DNA from: Fratercula arctica
Lineage: Eukaryota; Chordata; Aves; Charadriiformes; Alcidae
Assembly: GCA_947846985.1 (NCBI GenBank)
Contig: CANTUZ010000004.1
Coordinates: 78,006,159 to 78,070,158, forward strand
Length of the DNA stretch: 64,000 bases
Direction of reading: 5' to 3'
Shown: in pieces, positions 47,580 through 58,627 of the stretch
How positions within the stretch are numbered: the first letter of the stretch is position 1
Layout: every line of letters begins with the position of its first letter
The notes under the pieces: model-generated
The model's database searches: none
Seen by the model: the letters and a program-made list of their open reading frames with translations, nothing else
What the model was told of the DNA's origin: nothing
Translations under genes and position numbers: made by a program

Positions 47580-50500
47580 ATACAACGTATTGCAATAGAG
47601 AGAAAAAATAGGACTCTTAAAATACCACTTTTTTTGAAGCAGAACAGGTGTATTACTAAAGTCAAAGAGGCACAGCAAACGTGTGCTTTTGTCCTTCAGA
47701 AAAACAACATAGGAAAAAATACTTCACAGACAAGAATGTAATTTTTTCCTGAAATGACACTCTGTTATTTTAGGCCCCGATCCTGACTGAAATCACCAGG
47801 AGATAATCCCACTGATAGCAAAGAAGCCCATGAACTAGTGAGAAACAGAGTATTGTACGTACATTACCTTGTCTGTAATGTTCTTAAATTGCATATGAAG
47901 TCTTGCTAATACGTCTGGTCTTATTATTAGGTTTTTAGCCTTACAAAACCCAACGGTTTAAAACAACACAGTGAAAATAACTTCTTGATTACTTTTCCTG
48001 AGCAACTTTCACATGGCTTATCAAACTAGAATAAAACTCCTCGTATAAACAACCTTTATAAATGTCATTGAAATGTCTTAGATAAATACAGTGATACCGC
48101 AGATTTCAAAAGGATCCAGTCATTCCAAGGCCATCTTCTCACTACGACATGATGCATGATATTTCTGAAGCAGCAGAAAAAAAGGAAAGTATTGCCTGAG
48201 GAAGTAGAACTGAGTCACTTTTCACACAGGTATGCTATTTCATGACTGTCAGGTGGAAACTCTTCAGGATTAATGCTTTATAATTCTCATATGGCTGATG
48301 CTTTAGAACTTCAAAGTGCAGTAGAACATTTCAAATTTTCTTCAGCCCATGAGGAAAAACCTTTTCATTGAAAGTTGCTGTCAACTGGAATCTTGAATTT
48401 AATACCATACAACTGCTACACATTTTACGAAGATTAAAATTATGCACAATGTGTGCAGTTGTCCTGGTAATGCGAGTATGTTTCAGCATAAAAAAAGCCC
48501 TGTCTTAGTGCTGAAAATTACACAGAGTTATTCCTCATATCTTTTAGTATTTAATCAGAAAACTTTTCTAAACTACTCTTTAGTTTAAAAACAGGATTTA
48601 CTCATGTATAATTATGTGTTATTTCACCAATAAATAGAAATATATCATCGATTGGAAAGATAAGTAATCAAAGGGTATTATGAAGAAAATTACATGAAAA
48701 TCGATATATGGTTCCTGAGGAAGAGACTTAAGCGGTTTAAATTTGAATTCTAATAGTGGCAAGTCATGAATATAGAATTTGCCTCTGTAAAAAATAATCT
48801 GTTTGCTATAAAACCATCCCTAGTTATCTAATACTTCAAGATACAGTGTATTAGCACCCTCTCCGAATCTGTGTGAAGCTGGCCCCCTTTGGCAACTTAA
48901 AGAGCTCTTTGAACCATAGAACAGACGTAATGAAAATTGGTTCCATTAAATGCAGCTGGCAAATTACAAACTGAAAAATTAATGCACCATACCAAGACTC
49001 TGGGGGCTCGGATGAATCAAGGTGTGGTTGCCAGATGCTAACAGTTCTTTTTGCTCCCCTTTTGCTTCAAAATAAAAACTACAGTAGCTTATAAATGTGC
49101 ACTAAACCAGGAACTGTGACTGTAATTACAAGACAAATACTAAAGGTAAGCCAACTAAAACAATAAGATCGAAAGAAACTTCCATTGCTACACTCTAAAC
49201 GTGCGCGTCACAGCATGGGAAATACTAAGGACATACCATCCTACATGGGAAAATTGATGGAAGAAAGCTTGATGAAGGGCTAGCAAATTCAAACTGGTAA
49301 ATTCACTTCTAGCTCACAACTTTCCCCAAGCTGTAGATTTCTGGCAGCTGAGGAAAGTGGTTCTGTTTTTACTCTTTTTCTAACTATCCAGGGCTGAGCG
49401 CAATTAAAAGATGCTGGCCCGGCAGATTCCATGAAAAGATTATCTCGTCTCTGTTCAAAACCTGAATGAACATAAAGGAAAGGCTGAGTGTTCTCAGTTG
49501 TTGCTGCTTTTCCAAAACACTTAAAAGCAATCCTACTTATGAAATAGAAAATCGTGCAGGCACCCGAGTCTCTTTTTCCTTTGCGTGTGAATACGTTCAA
49601 GTAGACTTATGAAAAGCCCTGAGAAGGCAGCAGACAGTAACAGAGGGGACTAGTGAAAGAAAAAAATAACATAATGTACATACATGTCATACACATATAG
49701 TGGCATAAAGTCTACAGAATTGCTTCTGTCATAACCTGAAGCATCTGTCAAGCTACAAGCACTGAGGTTTCCTGATGTTTCCAGCCTGCTCCGGGATTAT
49801 TGATGAATTTCAAGGCTTTTTTTATTTTTTTATGAAGTGAAGTTTAAATATTTTTAAATGGTACCTTATTGCAGTCAGCACACCTGGATGTCCATGTTTG
49901 TCAGACGCTGCGTTGTTGTACACGCGTGATAAGGCATAAAAATGCCTCCAAAATTAGAGGACAGTGAAAATGAAGGCTGACGGAACCAAACTGCTGGGTG
50001 GCTTTCAAAAATTAGGACGTGAAAGCCTGTGGGTAACAACAATGAAGTCAGGTGTAACCAGACTGAAACAGCCCTCACCCAGAAGAGCGCTGAGCGCTCA
50101 CAGATAGTGGACTTCTGCAGCCCTCTTGATTTCCCTGATTTCTTGGTGAGTTTTGCTTTTCAGCGTGCCTGTGGAGACTACTTATTTGCTAGCGTACATA
50201 AATTGGTATCTATTTCAAAGCATTTTCACTCTGTCATAAGCTCTGCTACCGGTTTGCTTGTTGGTTTTTGTCTTTTCTAATGCTGGCCTAAAGCCTGCTG
50301 CATCTCATAGGACTCAGGTACTGTATCTGCCAGGCTTCCTGGGAATAAGGAAGCCTTGGTCAAGAGAATGGCAAAGCAAATACTTTTTGTAAATCATCCA
50401 ACTGTATCTTCTTTTTTCGTTCCCTTTCTTGACATTCCTAACACATGTATTTATGTTTGTTCTAACACTGACTTTATTACTTGGGATTCACATTATTTTA

Positions 50501-51597
50501 GGCTGCCTCATGTCTTTCTTCCAGAGGTCCCAAAGCCTTCCAAACACCAATATATACCTGCTGTTGCCAGTGGCCACCCGGCCAAACAGTCTGAATTCCC
50601 TGCTTTGCTAAATGCTGAAGACAGTGTCTTTAAATGATGGATTTTTGGAATTTAATAACTCATAATATTCTGTTTCCCTCCAGAGGCCATCATATCCAGT
50701 TTCAGTGATGATGTATTAAAGTATTAACCATCATTACTTCATCAGGCACGTTTGCTGACGTACAGATAGGTAAGAAATACGCGGGTCAGTAGATGGAGAC
50801 ACTTAAAAGCTACGCCCTGAGTCAGTTTAGTGTGGAGTTTAACCTGATGTTAAGTCAAATGGTTACAGGAAGTACAAAAAAGTGAAACTAGTTTGGCAAA
50901 CTAACTTCTGTATCTTCAAAAGCAGCCTATTAAGGCTACTTTCTGAATGAATTAGAAGTGAGCGTGTGCTTTGGCAGGGGAAAAGGGGAATGAGCAAAGT
51001 GAATTCAAGCTGATTGTAACCCTGAAGGATTCCTCGAGTGGTTTCACTCCAAGAAAGAGACCCCCCCACCTCTCAGGTCTGTAACCTGTGATAAAAAGTG
51101 TGCACTAGGACTAAATCCCTGGCAACTGCCTCAGGAAAGTGTACGCCCTAAGTTTCTCCCCTGACACGAGGACAGAGCTCTCTCAGATTTACTCTTCATG
51201 CAACTGGATTCACTGTGGTTTTCTTTCTTTAATTATCTATTTTCCACAAACATTTTAATTGCGTCATCCATTTGGATCACTTTAAATGAACATATTATCT
51301 GCTTTGACTGAAAATTAATTTGAAGATAATGGCACTTATCCAAGGGAATGATAAACCTAAACCCCAAAGTTATGGTACTGTTTAACAACAGCGCCATCTC
51401 CCAGATGTTTATCCCAAGCTATTCGGGGGACATGGAAGCAGCATAAAGAGGTTTGTGATACGTGCTCAAGGCAGGATGTACCCAAGAGTACTGAGTAAAG
51501 AGCATTCATATAAATGAATTAAACGTCGGTAAAGATGGAAACTTCAATAGAATGTGCCAACCTCGCCCTTAGTGCTTTACACTGACTATCAAGGTCT
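47580..51597. other. Unique AT-rich DNA, no gene recognised
   Basis: About 4 kb with no repeat or gene recognised. Overlapping short open frames around 49.9-50.6 kb on both strands carry no domain signature. Confidence 0.55.
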
Positions 51598-51690
51598 TAG
51601 AATCCCAGGATGGTTGAGGTGGGAAGGGATCTCTGGAGGTCATCCTGTCCAACCCCACCTGCTCACAGAGGGAAAACAGGGCATAAGAGC
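51598..51690 (-). mobile_element. CR1 LINE 3' tail fragment (minus strand), diverged
   Basis: TAGAATCCCAGGATGGTTGA, GGTGGGAAGGGATCTCTGGA, GGTCATCCTGTCCAACCCCA and CCTGCTCA mark a CR1 3' end in reverse. It lacks the usual tandem tail. The similarity fades after about 51680. Confidence 0.85.
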
Positions 51691-54645
51691 CACGGAGATC
51701 ATTAAAATAAACTGTGATTTGAGAAGGGGGACGCACAATACAGAATGTGGTTTATAAATAGTATTGAAATGGTGTTTGAGCAAACAAGGTCAGAAGAACA
51801 GCTTCTCCTATATGACAATCTAGGTTAAACCAAGTAATGAAAGCCAAACTGCATTCTCTGCCTTTTATTCAGTCTGATGGGGTTGATAACAGGGAATATG
51901 TAGTAAATGAAATTTCCTGAAAGTGCTCCCTGGAGTTTCTTATTTGGAAAAGGTAAGGAAATTAAAATTTACTTAATTAATTAAAAGGGAAGGAGAGTTC
52001 AAAAGTGCCCAAGACAAAGGTGCAGCATTTGTTGGAAAGCATAAGCTCACTCTAGATTTGCAGTGTAGCGGTGCTAACTTCTCAGACGTCTATAGCAAAC
52101 CCAGCAAAACAATAATTTCTATTCATAGCACATATTAAAAAAAAGCTGTTAATCTAAAGAAAAAAATCTATGAATCTAAAGAAAGCTATGAATCTAACCT
52201 GTTATATGTCTGGTTTGTGACACACTTACAGTCAATATTTGCATTCATTGTTTCTTAAGGGATAGAAAGAAATCATTCAGTTGAGTCCTCTTAACGTCTG
52301 CCGCTGACCGCAAAAAGCTATGAAATTTCCACATAGTGGCACTGACGTTTCTAGACACTGGCCTGATTCCTTCTTCTAAAACTGCTCAAAATTAGCTTCA
52401 TTAGTAATAATGAAAAGTTTAAACAAATAGAAGTCTTCTAGAGGAATGCGTGCATATTTGAGTGTTTTCCCAACAGGCTATAAAAATGTATGGCTCCCTC
52501 AATCATGTTTTTAAAAACGTTATCTGGACAATTAACTAACTTCTTCATAATTTGCTACAAGTATTAAAATCATAAAGCCATTTAGTCTGCTTAGAAAAAT
52601 CCAGCCCATAGCAGATCCTCCTTCCTAAGTGAGAATACTGGGGAGAGGGGATTCAGCAAATCTTGTATAAAAAAACCTTAATGTATGACATTAAAACGTT
52701 TTCTGCAAGAAAACAGATTTATATTAACCAGTAAGCTTATTTATGCTTTGACTGGATGGCAAATAAAAGCTATATACCAGCAGGCAAAAGAATATAAAAT
52801 AGTACGTTAGAAACCATGCACGATTGCTCCAGAAAACCTTAGATAGCAGGGACAGAAAAACAAAATGAAAGAAAACAAAGTAAGAAAATAACCACTGCTT
52901 TTAGCAACGGAAGATTTATTCTTTGGTTTGGAAGCACAGCATCCCTTTTCAGCTGTTTCAGCCCCCAATTAATTTGCAGCAAGAATAATGCAGTAATACT
53001 GATAAAATTTTCTACGAAGGTGTGATAACAAAAGGGAACAAAGTAGGTGCTTTTCAGTGGTTCTATACGTGGTCTGTAAATCAGCAGCTCCTTCTCAAAA
53101 GCCAAGACCACAGTAAGTACTGAATTCTAAACTACACCCGCTGTCACTAAATCTCTACAGATTTTTGAGTAAATGACGTTGACATGCTCTGTACAGAGTC
53201 ACTAAGCCTACTCATGACTAGTTTATGTGGAATTAATGATCTTGTAATAAAATTTTCTAGAACCAGGGATTATTTACAGGTAATATAAGCAAGTATGCTG
53301 AATTTTGGGGAGTTTCTTTCCTATATTCATATGCTTCAACGTCATTAATATAGATTTATGTGTGCAACATTTGAAGGCTTGCTGGAATAGACTCAACGTA
53401 GTTTGGCAACTGCTATACCATACCAAAAACAGGTTATAAAGTCCAACTTCATTTTCTTTCTTCCTATCGAATCCAACCAACCTCATCATTCCACTCCTCA
53501 TTTTCACATTACCCTCTGAACTTTAATGCTGGGGAATAAGCTACAGAGGAAGAAAGGTAAAACAAAGTGGTAATAGCGGTTTTGTTCAGTAAGTAGTGAC
53601 TAGATATTATACAAGGCAACAAATATTGCCTTCAAGGCCATCGCTGACATTTCTTACACAAGAAATGTGTACATTCTTACAAACGAAATGTTTCTCTTCA
53701 CAAAATGAATTACAAAATTCACCAAAGCCAAAATAAAAAGTTTCATAAATTATAAATTGCTATGATTTGCACTAGATCGTTTTTTGCCATGAACTATTTG
53801 TACTGGGTCATCTTTCTGCCATTAACTATGAGAACTAGGAATTTTTCTGGAGCTGAAGCAGAAGACAGGAACCAATCTGCCAGTGCGGTGGGAATTTCAG
53901 CGCAGGTACCATGGGAGACCAAGTTCTGGAAACAAAATCAAAGTCTATTCCTTGGGCAGATAGAGAAGACAGATATTTTTCTCTCAAGTTACGGATCACA
54001 CGGAGAGCGGTCTCACATGTGTCTCAGCAGACAAAAGGCAGCTCTTCTCTTAATGGGACAGTGGGAATACATGCACAGCACTGGATAATGGGCTTGCTTT
54101 GTAGCCAATCCTTTGACTTTACTCCTGTTCAAATTCTGAGTAAAAGTGCTCATACATCTGTAGAGGGTTGGACAGATTTACAGTTAGCAGTTTTATTTTG
54201 TGTTGCTCCCTTTCCTTCCCTTCAATCCAAAAAACAATTTGAGAAACAGAATTTTTCCAGTAAGGTTAAAGAATCGAAACGACATAAATAAAAAATAACT
54301 GATGAATGGATTACTGTGATCTTTCATGACTGCAGATAATACTGCTGCGCTAAATCAGAGCAGATTACTGAAAACAATGATGGCCCATCAGTTCCAGTTG
54401 GCACCTTGCTTCAGACAGCAACCTCTGACTCGTATCTCCTAAGAAGACAGAAAGGCCCACCATGTACCTAGAGTGCTGTACCATGAGAAGGGGACTCAGT
54501 CTCTAGGGGCAATTATTTCATATCCTGAAGCAAGATGATCAATATATCCCTCCTAACTTAGGCAAAACCAATCTCCCATCTTACACAAATCTAAATATTT
54601 ATTTTTAATTACTGCTGATCTACTTCTGCTTCAGCCTCATGGAGG
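51691..54645. other. Unique AT-rich DNA, no gene recognised
   Basis: AT-rich. A duplicated segment of about 20 bp (ATCTA-TGAATCTAAAGAAAGC-like) lies at 52150-52197. Two overlapping plus-strand open frames (53762-54088 and 54291 end) have no recognised domain. A stretch at 54386-54500 faintly resembles a repeat seen in other sauropsid genomes, but the match is weak. Confidence 0.5.
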
Positions 54646-54650
54646 GGGGC
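54646..54650. repeat. Target-site duplication GGGGC (left copy)
   Basis: Five bases directly before the LTR, matched by 55665-55669. Confidence 0.82.
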
Positions 54651-55097
54651 TGTAAGAGACGGACTGTAAATTCCCTGAGGAGGAGCACAAGGCCCTCCAA
54701 GCCTTCAATGGAATGCCTCAAACACTCACAAGGAAATAAATAACACAGGCCTGGCCTTCAAAGAACTGATAAGGCTCACACTTCTGGCGCCTGAAAGTGT
54801 GGGACAACTGCCTTGGGAAGACAGGATAGTTCTGCCACTCGTGTGATGAGCTTGCTAGTTCTCAGTTCTCCAGGACATTGTGTCCGAGAAGTGACCTTTG
54901 CTTCATTATCCGTGAAATGCATATGAAAGCGCACACCCCGCGTGTGCTGATGGAGCTTATAGAGACCATGCTAAACACGTAGGACTATGGCACTCCTCTC
55001 TCCACCCAAATCATGCTCCACGTCCCCTGGGAGAAGGGAGAAACCTGAGACGAGGCTGTCCTCAGCAATGGGGGTGGACCCTGCTAATTCAGCAAAC

Positions 55098-55106
55098 ATA
55101 AAAGGG
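55098..55106 (+). promoter_or_regulatory. TATA-like box in LTR
   Basis: CATAAAAGG in the plus strand, ahead of the tandem repeat. It is the best core-promoter candidate in this LTR, but an R region of about 450 bp to the polyadenylation signal would be long. Confidence 0.4.
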
Positions 55107-55150
55107 GAAAATAAGTGCCCCTGGAGGGGGAACAAAGAAGAAACAAAAGA

Positions 55151-55284
55151 AGATTGTGCCTGGGAAGATTCTTCCCAAGAAAGAAGATTGTGCCTGGGAA
55201 GATTCTTCCCAAGAAAGTAGACCGTGCCTGGGAAGATTTTTCCAAGAAAGAAGAAGCTTATGCCTGGGAAGATTATGCCTGAAA
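55151..55284 (+). repeat. 34-bp tandem repeat inside the LTR
   Basis: About four units built on AGATTGTGCCTGGGAAGATT then CTTCCCAAGAAAGA. The first two are nearly identical. The third has small changes (ACCGTGCC, TTTTTCC). The last is cut to TGCCTGGGAAGATT and then restarts as ATGCCTG. The plus-strand frame across it (Pro-Gly-Lys/Trp-Glu-Asp-Ser repeats) is incidental. Confidence 0.93.
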
Positions 55285-55304
55285 AAGACGCTGGAACCAG
55301 GACC

Positions 55305-55379
55305 AGCGATCTCTTTATCTCTGTCTTTTTTCTCTATCTTTTCCTTTCTCTATCCCTTGGTCTCTCTTTTCTCTTAGAA
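55305..55379 (+). repeat. Pyrimidine tract in LTR ending in CTTAG
   Basis: About 75 nt almost only C and T (TCTCTTTATCTCTGTC..., TCTCTCTTTTCTCTTAG). It has the form of a polypyrimidine tract plus AG of a splice acceptor. Confidence 0.75.
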
Positions 55380-55553
55380 CTGTGAAGTAACGGTTAGAGT
55401 TGTTAAGTAACAACCTTAAGTACGACCTTAAGTACCGCTTGCCATAAGTTGTTAACTAACAGCATGTATACCCCGCCACTTGCCATAATTCGTTATATAC
55501 CTAACCAATTATTGTGGACTTGTTAAGACCTATACTAACCATTTTGGTAAGCT

Positions 55554-55559
55554 AATAAA
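55554..55559 (+). terminator. LTR polyadenylation signal AATAAA
   Basis: A perfect AATAAA 105 bp before the LTR end, in the place expected for an R/U5 boundary. It supports plus-strand orientation. Confidence 0.65.
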
Positions 55560-55664
55560 TGTTTCTATATGGACCTTGAGATTTATCCCACCTTAGTCCA
55601 CGTCATCGAGAATTTACAAATCTGAAGTCACTCACCCCCCCTCTTTACTGAGCGTGGGGTGACA

Positions 55665-55669
55665 GGGGC
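55665..55669. repeat. Target-site duplication GGGGC (right copy)
   Basis: Five bases directly after the LTR, identical to 54646-54650. Confidence 0.82.
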
Positions 55670-58141
55670 AGAAGCCCATTACTCCATGCTTTGCACTAAA
55701 ACATTCCTCAGCTATTTAATTTATCAGTGTTTTCTTCTTTTGAGTATTACAGGTCAATTAGACAAATTATTCAAAATATTCAAATTCTAATGGGGTGTTC
55801 ATTATTTTTACACTTTCTATAATTGTTCTGGTACTGGTAAATAGCAATACGTTTTTTTCTGATTATATAATTCGGGGGCGAAAGACCACGAAGTGACTAG
55901 AAAAGACAATTTAGAATTTTGCTTGAAAACAATATGAGCAAATTCGAAGTAATCTACGCTTTTTTCTTTTTTTTTAAAGTTGCATATTTTCTAATGGAAA
56001 CATCTGCATTTTTTGGAAAGGTTTCATCGAAAATAGTGAAAAAAAATCCCAGTTTTGATGCTTTAACCCCAAAATTAGCTTTAAGAAGCAGGGATCTTGT
56101 AATCAGTCTCTGTTTTTTATTCCATACAGTTTTAACTCTGGCACCTTTTTACTTATTTTTTGGTAATTACTCTACTTTGTACTTTAGCACGGCACAGCAG
56201 TTTCCTAACGTATATTTGCACAGTAAGTTCATGCGGAAAATCTACTGATAAACTGTTCGTATGAGCAATCTAAAAATATTGCATTTACCTTCCACTGTTG
56301 TGCAAAACTCCGTGTTACATTTTTATTATACTCACCTTCCCCTAGTAACGAAACATATCTAAGGCACAAAGGTTTAACTATTTAAAAACACAAAGAGAAC
56401 AAAAAAAAAATTAATTGAGGAGTCAGTCAATATCAAAGCTATTTATAAAGGAACACCTATTTAAACAGCCAAACTGCCCATTTTACAGCTGTGTGTATAT
56501 CATATAGTTCTGTATATGTTATAGGAGCACCTTAAGAGCTCTCTGGGTGTCAATATGTCCATGTACACAATTAAAAATTTATTTCTTGCATTAACATGCC
56601 GTGCATGTGATTTAAATAGTATTTATACTACAGTTAGCAGGAATAAGATAGCTCACTGCAAGAGCCAGGAGCAAAGCAAATTGACCTTTCTATTTTCTTA
56701 AAGAGTAAAGACATAGCTTTCTTAAAATCAATAATCAAATATTGATTGACAGGAACTCTCTCCACAAAACCAGACAGTGATTCAGTGCTCCTGAACGTCT
56801 TCTCTTGTTTTTCTTTATTTTAAAAAAATATATTCTTTGGTATCCATATGTAAAATAAGAAGCATAACATTTACCAAACGTAAACAGGCACATTTTAAAA
56901 AGATCTTGTTTTTATGAGTGTTTTGTTTTTTTTTTTCCTAAAGTCACTATTTTGAATAGTAGAATTGCATTGCAATGTAGACTGATTATGTTTTAATCCT
57001 CAGTGGCCTTCTCAAATATGTGAACAGTAGGACAGCGATAAAGAAGATTTCACTTCATGAACGATAATGTAATTATTAAGGAATTGAACTGATTTACAGA
57101 AATGTGATACATTAACAAACACATATGAAAGCTCCTGTGGAAAAGACAAGCTTTTTAAAATGCAAAAGACAAGTTGGACAGATAACGGCCACAGGAAATG
57201 ACCTTGAATCAAATGACGGAAAATTAAGGTAGAGTGATTGAGATTTCATGGGAAATCTTTATCACTGTGCTGCACTATGGTATCTGAAAAGAGAACGGGA
57301 AAATCAAGAGTGCAGACGGGGGAGAAAAACTCTCATTAGACACTGCATTTCTGCCTTCCCCGTTTGTAAAGGCATATTTTGTCTTTAAATGATGCTTACA
57401 GAATAACATTTGTTATGAATCTCGTATGAAGACTACACATTCAGGAGCCTCTAGAGGGACAAGCAGCCTTAAGATGAGGGGGAGGGGGAGGAATTTAGAC
57501 ATTCAAATGAAATATTGATTAACAGATCTTAAGGAGAAGGGTAGAAGTGAGTAAAATAATAACATCCACCTCCACAAAATTGGTGCCAGGTATGAAAATA
57601 TGGACAGTGAGAAGGAATGTTTTCATTAGGGGAATAAACAAGATTGGTGCATTAGAACAGCACAAAAGGGTGTTATTTTTAGCTCTTTTTTCCCTTATCT
57701 TCTCATCAGAAAAGGGTGGCGGTAAACAAGTAGAGGTGGAGAAGTAAAAGGAAGAAATATCTTAGGTAAAGAATTCCAGCTTAAGTTAATAGGACGTTTT
57801 AGGTTAATTAAGGGTGAAGGAACAATGTTTATTGTCAAGCACACTCCCAGAAATTAATTTTATTTTATCTTTTTGTGTTTCTAACCTAATAGACTACAGA
57901 ACAGTAAAAGTGTTAGCAAATTTTGGAATCCAAAACACATTTCTGTGGCATTCAGAAGCAACCAGAGCAGTCTCACGTGCTTCTTTAGAGTTAAGATCAC
58001 CAGGATGCGGACCTGAAGAATTTTCCAGCAACCCTTGACAGATGGGAAAATCCCTTGGCAGCAGGTGCATACCGAAATCCCTAAGGTTCAAAGAAAACTC
58101 ATGGCATGCCTAGAATTATTAAGGAAATGTAGTATTCACAT
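55670..58141. other. Unique AT-rich DNA, no gene recognised
   Basis: About 2.5 kb of AT-rich DNA with small A/T runs and a G-rich patch (GAGGGGGAGGGGGAGG at about 57476-57491). No gene or repeat recognised. Confidence 0.55.
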
Positions 58142-58627
58142 ATAGAATCATAGAATTGTTAGGGTTGGAAGGGACCTTAAAGATCATCCAGTTCCAACCC
58201 CCTGCCCTGGGCAGGGACACCTCCCACTAGATCAGGCTGCTCAGAGCCCCGTCCAGCCTGGCCTTAAAAACTTCCAGGGATGGGGCTTCCACCACCTCTC
58301 TGGGCAACCTGTTCCAGTGTCTCATCACCCTCATGGTGAACAACTTTCTTCCTAACGTCCAGTCTGAATCGACCCATCTCTAGTTTTAATCCATTCCCTC
58401 TAGTCCTACCATTACCCGACACCCTAAAAAGTCCCTCCCCAGCTTTCTTGTAGGCCCCCTTAAGATACTGGTAGGCCACTATAAGGTCTCCTCGGAGCCT
58501 TCTTTTCTCCAGACTGAACAACCCCAACTCTCTCAGTCTGTCCTCACAGGAGAGGTGCTCCAGCCCTCGGATCACCCTCGTGGCCCTTCTCTGGACACGT
58601 TCCAGCATGTCCGTATCTCTCTTGTAG
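58142..58627 (-). pseudogene. CR1 LINE, best-preserved copy (end of ORF2 plus 3' UTR, minus strand)
   Basis: The plus strand starts ATAGAATCATAGAATTGTTA and gives the complete 3' region in reverse. On the minus strand an open stretch from about 58627 reads [37 protein letters not shown], then a [10 protein letters not shown] phrase. After that, the frame departs from the usual CR1 C-terminus and stops at 58264, which indicates a single-base frameshift in the last part. Overall similarity to the avian CR1 phrases is the highest of all copies here, so it is probably among the youngest. It is truncated at the 5' end (about 486 bp) and cannot move by itself. Confidence 0.95.

Larger units (their letters stand above)
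54651..55664 (+). mobile_element. Solo LTR of an endogenous retrovirus (plus strand)
   Basis: Begins TGTAAGAGACGGACTG and ends GTGGGGTGACA, so it has TG...CA ends and is about 1014 bp. A perfect 5-bp duplication GGGGC flanks it. Orientation is plus: a CATAAAAGG TATA-like box lies at 55098-55106 and an AATAAA polyadenylation signal at 55554-55559, close to the 3' end. Inside are a 34-bp tandem repeat, a pyrimidine tract, and a segment with repeated TTAAGTA and GTTAAGTAAC phrases. No internal viral genes adjoin it, so the provirus was removed by LTR-LTR recombination. The end matches the probable retroviral LTR end at 16.23 kb, which suggests related families; this is inference. Five-base duplications are typical of ERVL and some other groups. 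Confidence 0.9.

Noticed and set aside
53762..54291. Two overlapping plus-strand open frames of 108 and 126 codons
   Set aside because: They overlap in different frames, neither has a recognisable domain, and there are no splice-site pairs.
55151..55284. CRISPR-like regular repeats
   Set aside because: The units are directly adjacent with no spacers, and they lie in a vertebrate LTR.
55156..55377. Open frame with repeated Glu-Asp-Ser / Leu-Gly-Arg units
   Set aside because: It is the translation of the 34-bp tandem repeat in the LTR.
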